Part shown: in pieces, positions 1 through 5,801 of the stretch
Layout of the letters: each line of letters opens with the position of its first letter
How positions within the stretch are numbered: the stretch's first letter is position 1
Source of the DNA: Candidatus Omnitrophota bacterium
GTDB lineage: Bacteria; Omnitrophota; Omnitrophia; Omnitrophales; JACROU01
DNA length: 10,939 nucleotides
Direction of reading: 5' to 3'
Assembly: GCA_016206875.1 (NCBI GenBank)
Contig: JACQQR010000137.1
Span: 1 to 10,939 of the forward strand
Position numbers and translations under genes: made by a program
Notes under the pieces: model-generated
What the model was told of the DNA's origin: nothing
The model's database searches: none
What the model saw: the letters and a program-made list of their open reading frames with translations, nothing else

Positions 1-1
1 G

Positions 2-73
2 CCTGTCACTGTGAACATCACCGGAAAAAGAACATTTTTTGTGGACGAAACCGGAGTGATTCAGGAATCCTGA
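2..73 (+). CDS. C-terminal end of a pilin/pseudopilin-like protein (partial)
   Basis: The first bases read without interruption in one frame to a TGA at 71-73, giving a 23-residue tail that contains TFFVDETGVIQES. A (Y/F)F-x-D-(E/S)-(T/S)-G-V-I ending is typical of the C-terminus of type II secretion/type IV pilin-like proteins in several Gram-negative and candidate phyla, which is the only basis for the name. The N-terminal prepilin signal and helix lie outside the window, so the family cannot be confirmed. The gene converges on the minus-strand membrane-protein gene that ends at 239, and a dispersed repeat begins about 40 nt after its stop. It could also be a chance open frame, but the protein-like composition and the motif argue for a real gene end. 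Confidence 0.45.
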   Translation, partial: PVTVNITGKRTFFVDETGVIQES

Positions 74-113
74 TTGATGTGATTGTATTGAAGGAGTCGA
101 GGTATTTCTAGCG

Positions 114-196
114 CCGTGTCAGGATAAAAAATAGGCGTGGCCCATCCTCAATCGGCACAGTGCCGCGTACCCGCAATAATTAGAGTGATGCGGTAC
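114..196 (+). repeat. Dispersed intergenic repeat, copy 1
   Basis: The first 24 nt (114-137) are identical to 10456-10479. The following core (134-172) matches 7574-7611 at about 34 of 39 positions with one indel. The core is followed by a stem: GTGCCGC at 160-166 can pair with GCGGTAC at 190-196 through one G-T wobble, and the same stem is perfect in copy 2. All three copies have the same orientation and lie just downstream of a plus-strand stop codon. Function is unknown; a transcribed 3'-end element or a REP/MITE-like sequence would fit. Confidence 0.65.
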
Positions 197-205
197 CGAG
201 ATGAA

Positions 206-242
206 ACCATCGGGGGAAATACGAACTCCCCGACGGACTCAT
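206..242. terminator. Hairpin between convergent genes, likely terminator (copy A)
   Basis: CCATCGGGG and CCCCGACGG form a stem of about nine positions with one mismatch and a loop of roughly 12 nt. The minus-strand DUF2231-like gene has its stop codon (239-241) inside the right flank, so the hairpin forms immediately at that gene's 3' end. It also lies downstream of the plus-strand pilin-like gene and may serve both. The same hairpin with the same CCCCGACGGACTCAT flank occurs after yidC at 3526-3559. There is no strong U tract, so intrinsic termination is an inference. Confidence 0.5.
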
Positions 243-595
243 TTGTAAACCAATTTCCCGCCTAGCTGCGCGGTAAAGAACACCAGCGCGCATCCAGTGA
301 AAGCTCCCAAAATTTGTAGCACCTTAAAATACCCGGCGCCGGGTTTCCCCCATTGCCAAAGGGCTAGCCGGGTGCTGTACCACCCTGCCACTACAAAGGC
401 AGATGAAGCGTGCCTTCTCACCGGAGGCGCCCATCCGCCTGCGTCTTGCCAGCCGGCAAACATGGCAGCAATCATGAGGCAATATCCTGCCAAAAATGCA
501 AAGCGGGCAAAACGCAAATAAGCTGGGTCCGGTTTTACAGACCAAAATAAAAGCAGAACCAGTTCCAGCGTATACAAAGCAATCGGATAATGCAC
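239..595 (-). CDS. DUF2231-like small integral membrane protein
   Basis: A protein of 118 residues from a GTG at 595, mostly hydrophobic, with about four membrane segments. The start HYPIALYTLELVLLLFW and the end LGAFTGCALVFFTAQLGGKLVY resemble the DUF2231 family, whose members usually begin HPLLVHFPIAL and end in a GGxLVY-like motif; the biochemical role of that family is not established. The GTG start lacks a Shine-Dalgarno sequence. The frame stays open upstream as far as 643 and encodes NFLYHPPLV directly before HYPIAL, which completes the family motif. A purine-rich AGGGAG (643-638) sits 9 nt before an ATT codon at 628-626. The true start may therefore be ATT 628, overlapping the end of the upstream YHS-type gene. 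The pair is probably cotranscribed, and its 3' end lies in a hairpin. Confidence 0.75.
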   Translation of the reverse strand: MHYPIALYTLELVLLLFWSVKPDPAYLRFARFAFLAGYCLMIAAMFAGWQDAGGWAPPVRRHASSAFVVAGWYSTRLALWQWGKPGAGYFKVLQILGAFTGCALVFFTAQLGGKLVYK

Positions 596-617
596 TAACG
601 GCGGATGGTATAAAAAA

Positions 618-893
618 TTAGTGGGAATGATGAGCTTCTCCCTCTACTTGCAAACCGGCATCTGCTTTGGCGGCATAAGTGTCCGGATCTTTGAGAAAAT
701 CCTTTTCACACATTTTGCAGCACAGCATATATTGTTTCCCCTTGTGCTCCACATAACTTTCCTTGCCTGCCATCCCTTTTTCTCCGCTGACCGGGCAAAC
801 CATGTTAGTGGCCGGTGCTGCTTCTTGTGCCCAAGCGCCTTGGGTGCTAGACACTGCGAACAACACAACTAAAGTTACTATCCATTTTTTCAT
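618..893 (-). CDS. Exported YHS-type (TRASH-like) metal-site protein
   Basis: A protein of 91 residues. Residues 1-22 form a signal peptide (MKKW, a hydrophobic core, then AWA before Gln-23), so the product should be exported or periplasmic. The mature part contains CPVSG near residue 33, followed by KGKQYMLCCKMCEKDFLKDP. This is the pattern of YHS/TRASH-like domains, whose cysteines bind metals such as copper. The tail is His-rich (HHSH), which adds possible metal ligands. The ATG at 893 has a GGAG Shine-Dalgarno (904-901) at normal spacing, so the start is firm. A DUF2231-like membrane-protein gene follows at once and probably overlaps it, suggesting a shared envelope or metal-related role. 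The specific metal and partner cannot be read from the sequence. Confidence 0.85.
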   Translation of the reverse strand: MKKWIVTLVVLFAVSSTQGAWAQEAAPATNMVCPVSGEKGMAGKESYVEHKGKQYMLCCKMCEKDFLKDPDTYAAKADAGLQVEGEAHHSH

Positions 894-945
894 GGGCTTT
901 CTCCTTTTTTGTTTCCTTACAACGCAGCGCCTATTTCAAACCCCC

Positions 946-967
946 GTTGAGATTTCGTTGAGATTTC
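946..967. repeat. Tandem 11-bp direct repeat
   Basis: GTTGAGATTTC occurs twice without a gap (946-956 and 957-967) in the divergent region between the YHS-type gene and rpmH. It may be two adjacent protein-binding sites or a simple duplication. Confidence 0.5.
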
Positions 968-989
968 GTACGAAAATCCTTAAAGGGTG

Positions 990-998
990 TGCTATGAT
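990..998 (+). promoter_or_regulatory. Candidate extended -10 promoter for rpmH operon
   Basis: TGCTATGAT fits an extended -10 element (TGn followed by TATGAT). No convincing -35 box lies 16-18 nt upstream. Transcription would start near 1005 and give a leader of about 100 nt before rpmH. A perfect TATAAT also occurs at 1089-1094, but starting there would remove the rpmH Shine-Dalgarno GAGGGG at 1095-1100, so the upstream site is preferred. Confidence 0.35.
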
Positions 999-1103
999 GC
1001 GCGCCTGTTTTAAGGAATATTAAACGATTACCAAGAATGAAGCGGAAAATTTTACAGATTTTACCCTGGCTCTTCAAATGATTTTGAATATAATGAGGGG
1101 ACT

Positions 1104-1256
1104 ATGAGCAAACGTACCTGGCAGCCTTCCAGAAAGAAACGGACAAAAAAACACGGATTTTTAAAAAGAATGCGGACTCGCGGCGGGCAAAAGATACTCA
1201 AGCGCCGCCGGCAAAAGGGCCGCAAGCGATTGATTGCAACTATCTCGGGTAAGTAA
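1104..1256 (+). CDS. rpmH: 50S ribosomal protein L34
   Basis: A 50-residue, very basic protein that begins MSKRTWQPSRKKRTKKHGFL and continues with RMRTRGGQKILKRRRQKGRKRL, the nearly invariant L34 pattern. L34 is a small protein of the large ribosomal subunit that binds 23S rRNA. The length is slightly above the common 44-46 residues. A Shine-Dalgarno GAGGGG (1095-1100) lies just before the ATG. It is followed at once by rnpA, the classical rpmH-rnpA order. In many bacteria dnaA lies directly upstream of rpmH; here that place is taken by a divergent envelope-protein pair. Confidence 0.98.
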   Translation: MSKRTWQPSRKKRTKKHGFLKRMRTRGGQKILKRRRQKGRKRLIATISGK

Positions 1257-1263
1257 CCTGCGA

Positions 1264-1629
1264 GTGAAGAAGTTTGGGTTTCGTCGGAAAGAACGACTCA
1301 AGAAAAATGCGGAGTTTCTCCGCGTGCTTAGGGGCGGCAAAAAGCTTCAAAATGATTTTTTGAGTCTTTCCTATCAAAAACATCTTCCAGGTTCTCCATC
1401 GAATCACCTACGGCTCGGCATTGTTGTGCCAAAACGGATACTCCATAAGGCTTCGGCGCGAAACAAAATCAAACGTTGGGTGCGGGAGGCATTCCGGCAA
1501 GCAAAACCCGGCTTGGAAACGGGCTATGACCTGGTGGTTCAATTACGTTACTTGCCGGAATATATTGATTTTGAGGTAGTAAAAAACATGTTGCGCTTTT
1601 TATTTGCTAAATCCGGATTGTTGAAATGA
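1264..1629 (+). CDS. rnpA: Ribonuclease P protein component
   Basis: The basic protein subunit of RNase P, which helps the catalytic RNA remove 5' leaders from pre-tRNAs. The sequence contains the family start KFGFRRKERLKKNAEFLRVLR, the RLGIVVPKR strand and the RNR-type motif ARNKIKRWVREAFR that contacts RNA. The GTG at 1264 gives 121 residues, the usual length, and starts seven nt after the rpmH stop. The frame is open upstream to a TTG at 1234, inside the rpmH 3' end, which would add ten residues not typical of the family. Neither start has a strong Shine-Dalgarno, so translational coupling to rpmH is likely. The last four bases (ATGA, 1626-1629) also start yidD. Confidence 0.95.
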   Translation: MKKFGFRRKERLKKNAEFLRVLRGGKKLQNDFLSLSYQKHLPGSPSNHLRLGIVVPKRILHKASARNKIKRWVREAFRQAKPGLETGYDLVVQLRYLPEYIDFEVVKNMLRFLFAKSGLLK

Positions 1630-1856
1630 AATCGCTTATTTTGCTCTTTATTCGCATGTACCAAGTGGCTTTCTCCCCTTATTTGGGCTCGCATTGCCGT
1701 TATTATCCCAGCTGTTCTCACTACGCCTTTGAATCCATTCAAAAACGCGGTGTTTCCCTGGGTATTTTTCAATCTATCTTGCGTATTCTACGTTGCAACC
1801 CTTTTTTCGCCGGCGGCTATGATCCGGTGTTACCCGACACCAGGGAAAATTCATGA
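1626..1856 (+). CDS. yidD: Membrane protein insertion efficiency factor YidD
   Basis: A protein of 76 residues with the family signature: an N-terminal amphipathic helix (LILLFIRMYQVAFSPYLG), then HCRYYPSCSHYAFESI, then RILRCNPFFAGGYDPVLP. The three conserved cysteines of the family are present. YidD is a small inner-membrane-associated protein that assists YidC-dependent insertion. Start and stop both lie in ATGA overlaps, with rnpA on the left (1626-1629) and yidC on the right (1853-1856), which indicates tight translational coupling in one operon. The order rnpA-yidD-yidC is conserved across many phyla. Confidence 0.96.
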   Translation: MKSLILLFIRMYQVAFSPYLGSHCRYYPSCSHYAFESIQKRGVSLGIFQSILRILRCNPFFAGGYDPVLPDTRENS

Positions 1857-3523
1857 AAACAGAGCAGCGCCTGATTCTTGCTTTAGGGCTTAGTTTTCTC
1901 ATTATTGCCGTGTATCCGTATGCCCTGAAAAAATTTTTCCCGCAATGGGCAAACCTTCCTCCCGTTGAGCAAAACACACCGCCTCATGAGTCCGTAGAAA
2001 AAATGGGGCAACCTAGAGAATCGGCGATGCTCCCACCAGCCCTTTCCGGAGCCCGGGAGCCGGAACTTCGCGCGCCCCGCTATACAACCGACACAAAGCG
2101 CATTCAAACAAGCCGTTATGAATTAAAATTTTCTCCCCAGGGCGCATTGGTTCAGTATTTAGATTTATTGGCTTTTGAAAAAAGCGGCGAGGAACAAAGC
2201 AGTATCCTCGTCAATGCCACGGACGGCCCGGGGGCTTTTCAATTATGGCTTAAAGGATTTGAGAGCGCCTCCTCTTCCGGGGTCTATCAACAAAAAGAAA
2301 TTTTTGCATCGCCTCGAGACAATATTGTTTTTGAGGCCGTGCTGGATTCGAAAATAAAGATAGAAAAGCGCTTTGATTTTTCCGCCTCAAAAAATGCTTT
2401 TCGTTTTGTTGTGACACTGACCAATCTGACGGAGGATGCCATAGCCGCCTATTATGAATTAAGTTCGCAGCTTTATTTTACGGAAACCGGATATGACCAT
2501 AGTTTCGTTGAATTGAATTTGGATACCCCGGAGAAAATTCATTCGAAGAAAGCGGACAAACTTAAAAAAGAGCCGTTTATTTACGACGGAAAATTTGAAT
2601 GGCTGGCGATGAGCCGGAAATATTTCTCCATCATTATAGCTCCGGATAGCACGATTGCGATGGATGAAGTGCGCGCCAGGCAGTTAGCTCCTGATACGTT
2701 GGAATCGGTGCTGCGCACGCGCCCTTTTGAGATTCTCTCGCGCGGACAAGTGGTGCACGAATATCTGGTGTATGCGGGACCCAATCAATACAGTGATTTG
2801 AAATTGTATGATTTGGGATTTCAAAAAATTCTGAGCAAAGGCTGGTTTGGTTCGCTCAAGGTAGGCATGCTGATACTCATGAACTGGTGCTATCAGTGGT
2901 TGCCTAACTACGGCGTAGCCATCATTCTGTTAACAGTCATTATCAAAATTCTGTTTACCCCTTTGACGCACATCAGTTTTGAATCCATGCGCCGCATGCA
3001 GGCGCTTCAGCCGAAAATCAAGGCACTTCAGGCCTCGTTCAAAAAAGATCCGCAAAAAGCGCAGATGGAAGTTATGAAATTGTACAAAAAGAACAAAGTA
3101 AATCCTCTGATGGGCTGTCTGCCCATGGCGTTGCAAATGCCGATTTTTATTGCGCTATATCAGGTGCTTTCACAAGCTGTGGAGCTTCGCGGGGCCCCCT
3201 TTGTGGGCTGGATTCACGACCTTTCCGCGCCGGATAGGCTCTTTACTTTACCCTTCAGCATTCCCTTTTTGGGCAATGGCATCAATGTTCTGCCTTTAAT
3301 CATGATTGGCTCGATGATTTGGCAGCAAAAACTCACGCCTTCTACGAGCGCGGATCCAAACCAAGAAAAAATCATGATGTTTATGCCCATTATTTTTGGG
3401 GTGCTTTTTTACAATCTTCCTTCCGGCCTTGTGCTGTACTGGACGCTCAGCAATTTCCTCACCATCTTCCACCAGCTCGTCATCAAACGAATTCCCTTCC
3501 ACTTGCATCCGGATACGGAGTAA
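1853..3523 (+). CDS. yidC: Membrane protein insertase YidC (Oxa1 family)
   Basis: A protein of 556 residues. A first membrane helix (about residues 6-24) is followed by a Pro-rich linker and a large periplasmic P1 domain (about 80-325). This form is typical of diderm bacteria; Gram-positive YidC/SpoIIIJ lacks the domain. The insertase core (about 330-550) holds five membrane segments and conserved stretches such as LQPKIKALQ, KKNKVNPLMGCLPMALQMP, WIHDLSAPD and NLPSGLVLYW. The residue in the hydrophilic groove that is Arg366 in E. coli YidC aligns with Lys365 (TVIIKILFTPLT), a conservative change. YidC inserts membrane proteins alone or with SecYEG. A GGGA just before the ATG and the ATGA overlap with yidD support the start. 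A terminator-like hairpin follows, with no jag or mnmE gene behind it. Confidence 0.98.
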   Translation: MKTEQRLILALGLSFLIIAVYPYALKKFFPQWANLPPVEQNTPPHESVEKMGQPRESAMLPPALSGAREPELRAPRYTTDTKRIQTSRYELKFSPQGALVQYLDLLAFEKSGEEQSSILVNATDGPGAFQLWLKGFESASSSGVYQQKEIFASPRDNIVFEAVLDSKIKIEKRFDFSASKNAFRFVVTLTNLTEDAIAAYYELSSQLYFTETGYDHSFVELNLDTPEKIHSKKADKLKKEPFIYDGKFEWLAMSRKYFSIIIAPDSTIAMDEVRARQLAPDTLESVLRTRPFEILSRGQVVHEYLVYAGPNQYSDLKLYDLGFQKILSKGWFGSLKVGMLILMNWCYQWLPNYGVAIILLTVIIKILFTPLTHISFESMRRMQALQPKIKALQASFKKDPQKAQMEVMKLYKKNKVNPLMGCLPMALQMPIFIALYQVLSQAVELRGAPFVGWIHDLSAPDRLFTLPFSIPFLGNGINVLPLIMIGSMIWQQKLTPSTSADPNQEKIMMFMPIIFGVLFYNLPSGLVLYWTLSNFLTIFHQLVIKRIPFHLHPDTE

Positions 3524-3525
3524 TT

Positions 3526-3559
3526 TGAGCCATCGGGGAATTTTCCCCCGACGGACTCA
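3526..3559 (+). terminator. Terminator-like hairpin after yidC (copy B)
   Basis: TGAGCCATCGGGG pairs with CCCCGACGGACTCA apart from one mismatch and one bulged A, with a loop of about seven nt. It begins two nt after the yidC stop and shares both stem arms with the hairpin at 206-242. No clear U tract follows; the position at the end of the rpmH-yidC operon is the main argument. Confidence 0.55.
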
Positions 3560-3564
3560 TCCCG

Positions 3565-3640
3565 GTAGACTGTCACTTTAGTGACTGTCACCTTTGTAGT
3601 GAAATAGTGACAGTCACTAAAGTGACAGTCACTATTTCAC
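3565..3640. repeat. Cluster of GTCACT/AGTGAC palindromes with two competing inverted repeats
   Basis: A perfect 24-bp inverted repeat (3568-3591 against 3607-3630) overlaps a second one (3599-3611 against 3628-3640, 13 bp). Both use the same middle strand, so only one can form at a time. Seen differently, the 13-bp palindrome AGTGACWGTCACT occurs four times with few changes, at about 3565, 3580, 3606 and 3621 (spacing 15, 26, 15); the last two copies are perfect. It lies between the yidC hairpin and the mnmG promoter. It may be an operator array, a REP/MITE-like element or an RNA switch; nothing in the sequence decides between these. Confidence 0.7.
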
Positions 3641-3688
3641 CTAGCATAACTTGCAGCCACGGTCATGCACCCACCGAAGTTCCAGTTC

Positions 3689-3717
3689 TTGCAAATGCGA
3701 AATTCACTTGTTAGAAT
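3689..3717 (+). promoter_or_regulatory. Promoter of mnmG, probably leaderless
   Basis: TTGCAA (3689-3694), a 17-nt spacer and TAGAAT (3712-3717) preceded by TG at 3709-3710 form a good sigma-70 promoter with an extended -10. The expected transcription start, near 3724, lies only about five nt before the mnmG ATG at 3729. No Shine-Dalgarno is present in the CTTCTTCC that precedes the ATG. Confidence 0.6.
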
Positions 3718-3728
3718 CCGCTTCTTCC

Positions 3729-5537
3729 ATGAACACACAAATCTATGATTCCATCGTGATTGGTGCCGGACATGCCGGCATAGAAGCCGCGTTGGCTATT
3801 GCGCGCGCCGGATATCAAACGCTCCTCCTTACCGCAGATATAAACACTATCGGCAAAATGTCCTGCAATCCAGCCATTGGCGGACTCGCCAAAGGGCATA
3901 TGGTGCGTGAAATCGACGCCCTGGGCGGGCAAATGGCTATTACAACAGACCAGACCGCCCTGCAATTTCGTATGCTCAATAAATCTAAAGGCCCGGCCGT
4001 GTGGGCCCCGCGCGCGCAATCTGATAAAAAACAATATTCTTTAATGATGAGGCGTGTTGTAGAAGCCGAGCCCAATATCACACTGAAGCAAGCGTTAGCC
4101 GAAGAAATTTTGCTTCAATCAGGCAAAGTTTATGGAGTTCTAACTGATTGTTCTGAAATGTGTTACGCTAAAACGGTCGTGGTTTCTTCCGGCACCTTTA
4201 TGAAAGGCTTGATACATATCGGAGATGTAAATTTTCCGGGGGGCCGTGGCGGCGAAGCGCCTTGTGAAAAACTTTCAGATAGTCTTCGAGCGATTGGCCT
4301 TGAGCTCGAGCGTTTTAAAACGGGCACACCTCCTCGTCTTCGGGCAAACTCCATTCATTACGATGTACTTGAATTGGCTCCGGGCGATGAAAATCCTGAA
4401 CCATTTTCCTTCCGTACTCGTGAGCTGAAAAATCCAAATCTTCCGTGCTGGCTTACATACACTAACGAAAACACCCACGAAATCATTCGCAAAAATTTGC
4501 ATAGGTCGCCGCTTTACGCCGGACGCATTGAAGGCATTGGCCCGCGCTATTGCCCAAGCATTGAGGATAAGGTTGTGAAATTTGCCGACAAAAACCGGCA
4601 TCAAATTTACTTGGAGCCGGAAGGCACAGAAACTGATGAAATTTATGTAAATGGCCTCTCCATGAGTTTGCCTGAAGATGTTCAATATCAAGTAGTTAGA
4701 TCAATGAGTGGTTTAGAAAATGCGGAGCTTGTGCGCCTGGCATACGCCATTGAATATGATTACGCGCCGCCTACTCAGCTCAAGTTGAACTTGGAAACAA
4801 AAGTAGTTGAGAATTTATTTTTAGCCGGGCAAATCAACGGAACTTCCGGGTATGAGGAGGCGGCTGCCCAGGGATTGATGGCCGGTTTAAATGTTATTCG
4901 AAAACTTAAAAATGAACCGCCATTTATTTTGAGCCGCTCCGAGGCCTACATCGGAGTTCTCATTGACGACCTCGTGACGAGGGGAACCAATGAACCTTAT
5001 CGAATGTTTACTTCGCGCGCTGAATTTCGTTTATTGCTTCGTCAGGATAATGCAGATGAGCGTCTTATGAAATATGGGCATGCCTTTGGCCTGATCCCCA
5101 ACGAAACTTTTGAAGTGCTTCATGAGCGGCGCCTTAAAATAGACAGTTTGATTGATCAACTTAGGAATAAGCGCCATCAAAACACTTCATTAGAAAAGCT
5201 GCTTCGCCGCCCAGAAATGAGCCTTTCTCAGCTGCCTGGCGCTTCGAAGGAATTTTCCACAGAACATCCGAATGTACTTAGACAAGTGGAATTAACTATT
5301 AAATATGAGGGCTATATACAGAGACAGCTACAAGATGTAGAAAAATTCCGCAAACTAGAAGCCAAGCCGATTCCTGATCATTTTGATTTTCAATCCCTAA
5401 CTGGCTTGAGTCGAGAGGCTTCAGAAAAATTTCATAAAATTCGACCTTCTTCCGTGGGCCAAGCCGCCAGAATTCCAGGGATCACTTTTGGGGATGTTTC
5501 CGTCCTTTTGGTGAATCTACTCAAAAGTTCCACGTGA
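3729..5537 (+). CDS. mnmG: tRNA uridine-5-carboxymethylaminomethyl modification enzyme, FAD subunit (MnmG/GidA)
   Basis: A protein of 602 residues. An N-terminal FAD-binding site, VIGAGHAGIEAALAIARAG (about residues 10-28), is followed by the two family signatures: GPRYCPSIEDKVVKF, with the catalytic Cys275 (Cys277 in E. coli), and AGQINGTSGYEEAAAQG. With MnmE it makes the cmnm5/nm5 modification of U34 in tRNAs reading split codon boxes, using FAD and methylene-tetrahydrofolate. The ATG at 3729 gives the canonical start NTQIYDSIVIGAGHAG; longer open frame upstream starts from a TTG and would span the promoter. Its partner mnmE and the usual neighbour rsmG are absent from the window. The last three codons and the stop lie inside a parS site (5526-5541). 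Confidence 0.98.
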   Translation: MNTQIYDSIVIGAGHAGIEAALAIARAGYQTLLLTADINTIGKMSCNPAIGGLAKGHMVREIDALGGQMAITTDQTALQFRMLNKSKGPAVWAPRAQSDKKQYSLMMRRVVEAEPNITLKQALAEEILLQSGKVYGVLTDCSEMCYAKTVVVSSGTFMKGLIHIGDVNFPGGRGGEAPCEKLSDSLRAIGLELERFKTGTPPRLRANSIHYDVLELAPGDENPEPFSFRTRELKNPNLPCWLTYTNENTHEIIRKNLHRSPLYAGRIEGIGPRYCPSIEDKVVKFADKNRHQIYLEPEGTETDEIYVNGLSMSLPEDVQYQVVRSMSGLENAELVRLAYAIEYDYAPPTQLKLNLETKVVENLFLAGQINGTSGYEEAAAQGLMAGLNVIRKLKNEPPFILSRSEAYIGVLIDDLVTRGTNEPYRMFTSRAEFRLLLRQDNADERLMKYGHAFGLIPNETFEVLHERRLKIDSLIDQLRNKRHQNTSLEKLLRRPEMSLSQLPGASKEFSTEHPNVLRQVELTIKYEGYIQRQLQDVEKFRKLEAKPIPDHFDFQSLTGLSREASEKFHKIRPSSVGQAARIPGITFGDVSVLLVNLLKSST

Positions 5538-5541
5538 AACA
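5526..5541. other. parS: parS centromere site 1 (inside the end of mnmG)
   Basis: AGTTCCACGTGAAACA differs from the known chromosomal parS (TGTTCCACGTGAAACA in Bacillus) only in the first base. It encodes the last residues of MnmG (Ser-Ser-Thr) and its TGA stop. A second site lies 170 bp downstream and parA/parB follow, so ParB loading here is very likely. Confidence 0.9.
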
Positions 5542-5554
5542 GGTTTTTAATAAC

Positions 5555-5646
5555 TTGAGTTCTGCAGATTTTAGATTTGGATGCCACAAGTTTTTAATTC
5601 CCCTCTCCAGAGGGGAATCATAAAATCTAAAATCTGCAGAACTCAA
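5555..5646. repeat. 24-bp inverted repeat enclosing a second hairpin
   Basis: The arms 5555-5578 and 5623-5646 are perfectly complementary and contain the palindrome TTCTGCAGAA. Between them a smaller perfect hairpin (5597-5605 against 5610-5618, loop TCCA) is G/C-rich. The nested structure lies between the two parS sites. It could be a terminator for mnmG, a MITE-like element or an origin-associated cruciform. Confidence 0.75.
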
Positions 5647-5655
5647 ATTAACAAT

Positions 5656-5676
5656 TTAACCACAGGCTGTGGAAAA
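5656..5676. other. Divergent pair of DnaA-box-like sequences
   Basis: TTAACCACA (5656-5664, plus) differs by one base from TTATCCACA. TTTTCCACA (minus strand, 5676-5668) fits the relaxed TTWTNCACA pattern. Together they form the palindrome CCACAGGCTGTGG. They lie between mnmG and parA, next to an AT-rich stretch, which fits an origin but is not proof. Confidence 0.45.
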
Positions 5677-5695
5677 ACTGTGTATTTCTAAAATC

Positions 5696-5711
5696 TGTTC
5701 CACGTGAAACA
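5696..5711. other. parS: parS centromere site 2 (perfect match)
   Basis: TGTTCCACGTGAAACA is identical to the Bacillus chromosomal parS sequence, a palindrome apart from one base pair. It lies about 40 nt upstream of the likely parA promoter, where bound ParB could also influence parAB transcription. Confidence 0.95.
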
Positions 5712-5748
5712 ATATGCTTTCTATTAGAAAATTTATCATTATAATTTC

Positions 5749-5778
5749 TCAACAATTCAAATTTTTGGCCGATATAAT
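5749..5778 (+). promoter_or_regulatory. Promoter of parAB
   Basis: A perfect -10 box TATAAT (5773-5778) lies 18 nt after a weak -35 TCAACA (5749-5754). Transcription would start near 5785. The parA Shine-Dalgarno AGGAG (5789-5793) then lies close to the 5' end, eight nt before the ATG. Confidence 0.6.
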
Positions 5779-5801
5779 CCAAAATCCCAGGAGATTTTGC
5801 T

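Noticed and set aside
1089..1094. Perfect TATAAT as the rpmH promoter
   Set aside because: A start about seven nt downstream would leave out the rpmH Shine-Dalgarno, and no -35 box fits. It is kept only as an alternative to the extended -10 at 990-998.
1234..1263. Longer rnpA from TTG 1234 overlapping rpmH
   Set aside because: The ten extra residues are not family-like and no ribosome-binding site precedes the TTG; GTG 1264 gives the usual length. An extended rpmH/rnpA overlap as in Thermus is not supported here.
3565..3640. CRISPR-like array from the regularly spaced AGTGAC/GTCACT units
   Set aside because: Units are only 13 bp, steps are 15 and 26 bp with no spacers of constant length, and no cas gene is nearby.
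3711..4034. Minus-strand open frame of 107 codons opposite the start of mnmG
   Set aside because: It is antisense to the conserved FAD-binding region of mnmG and has no family resemblance; an ordinary shadow frame.
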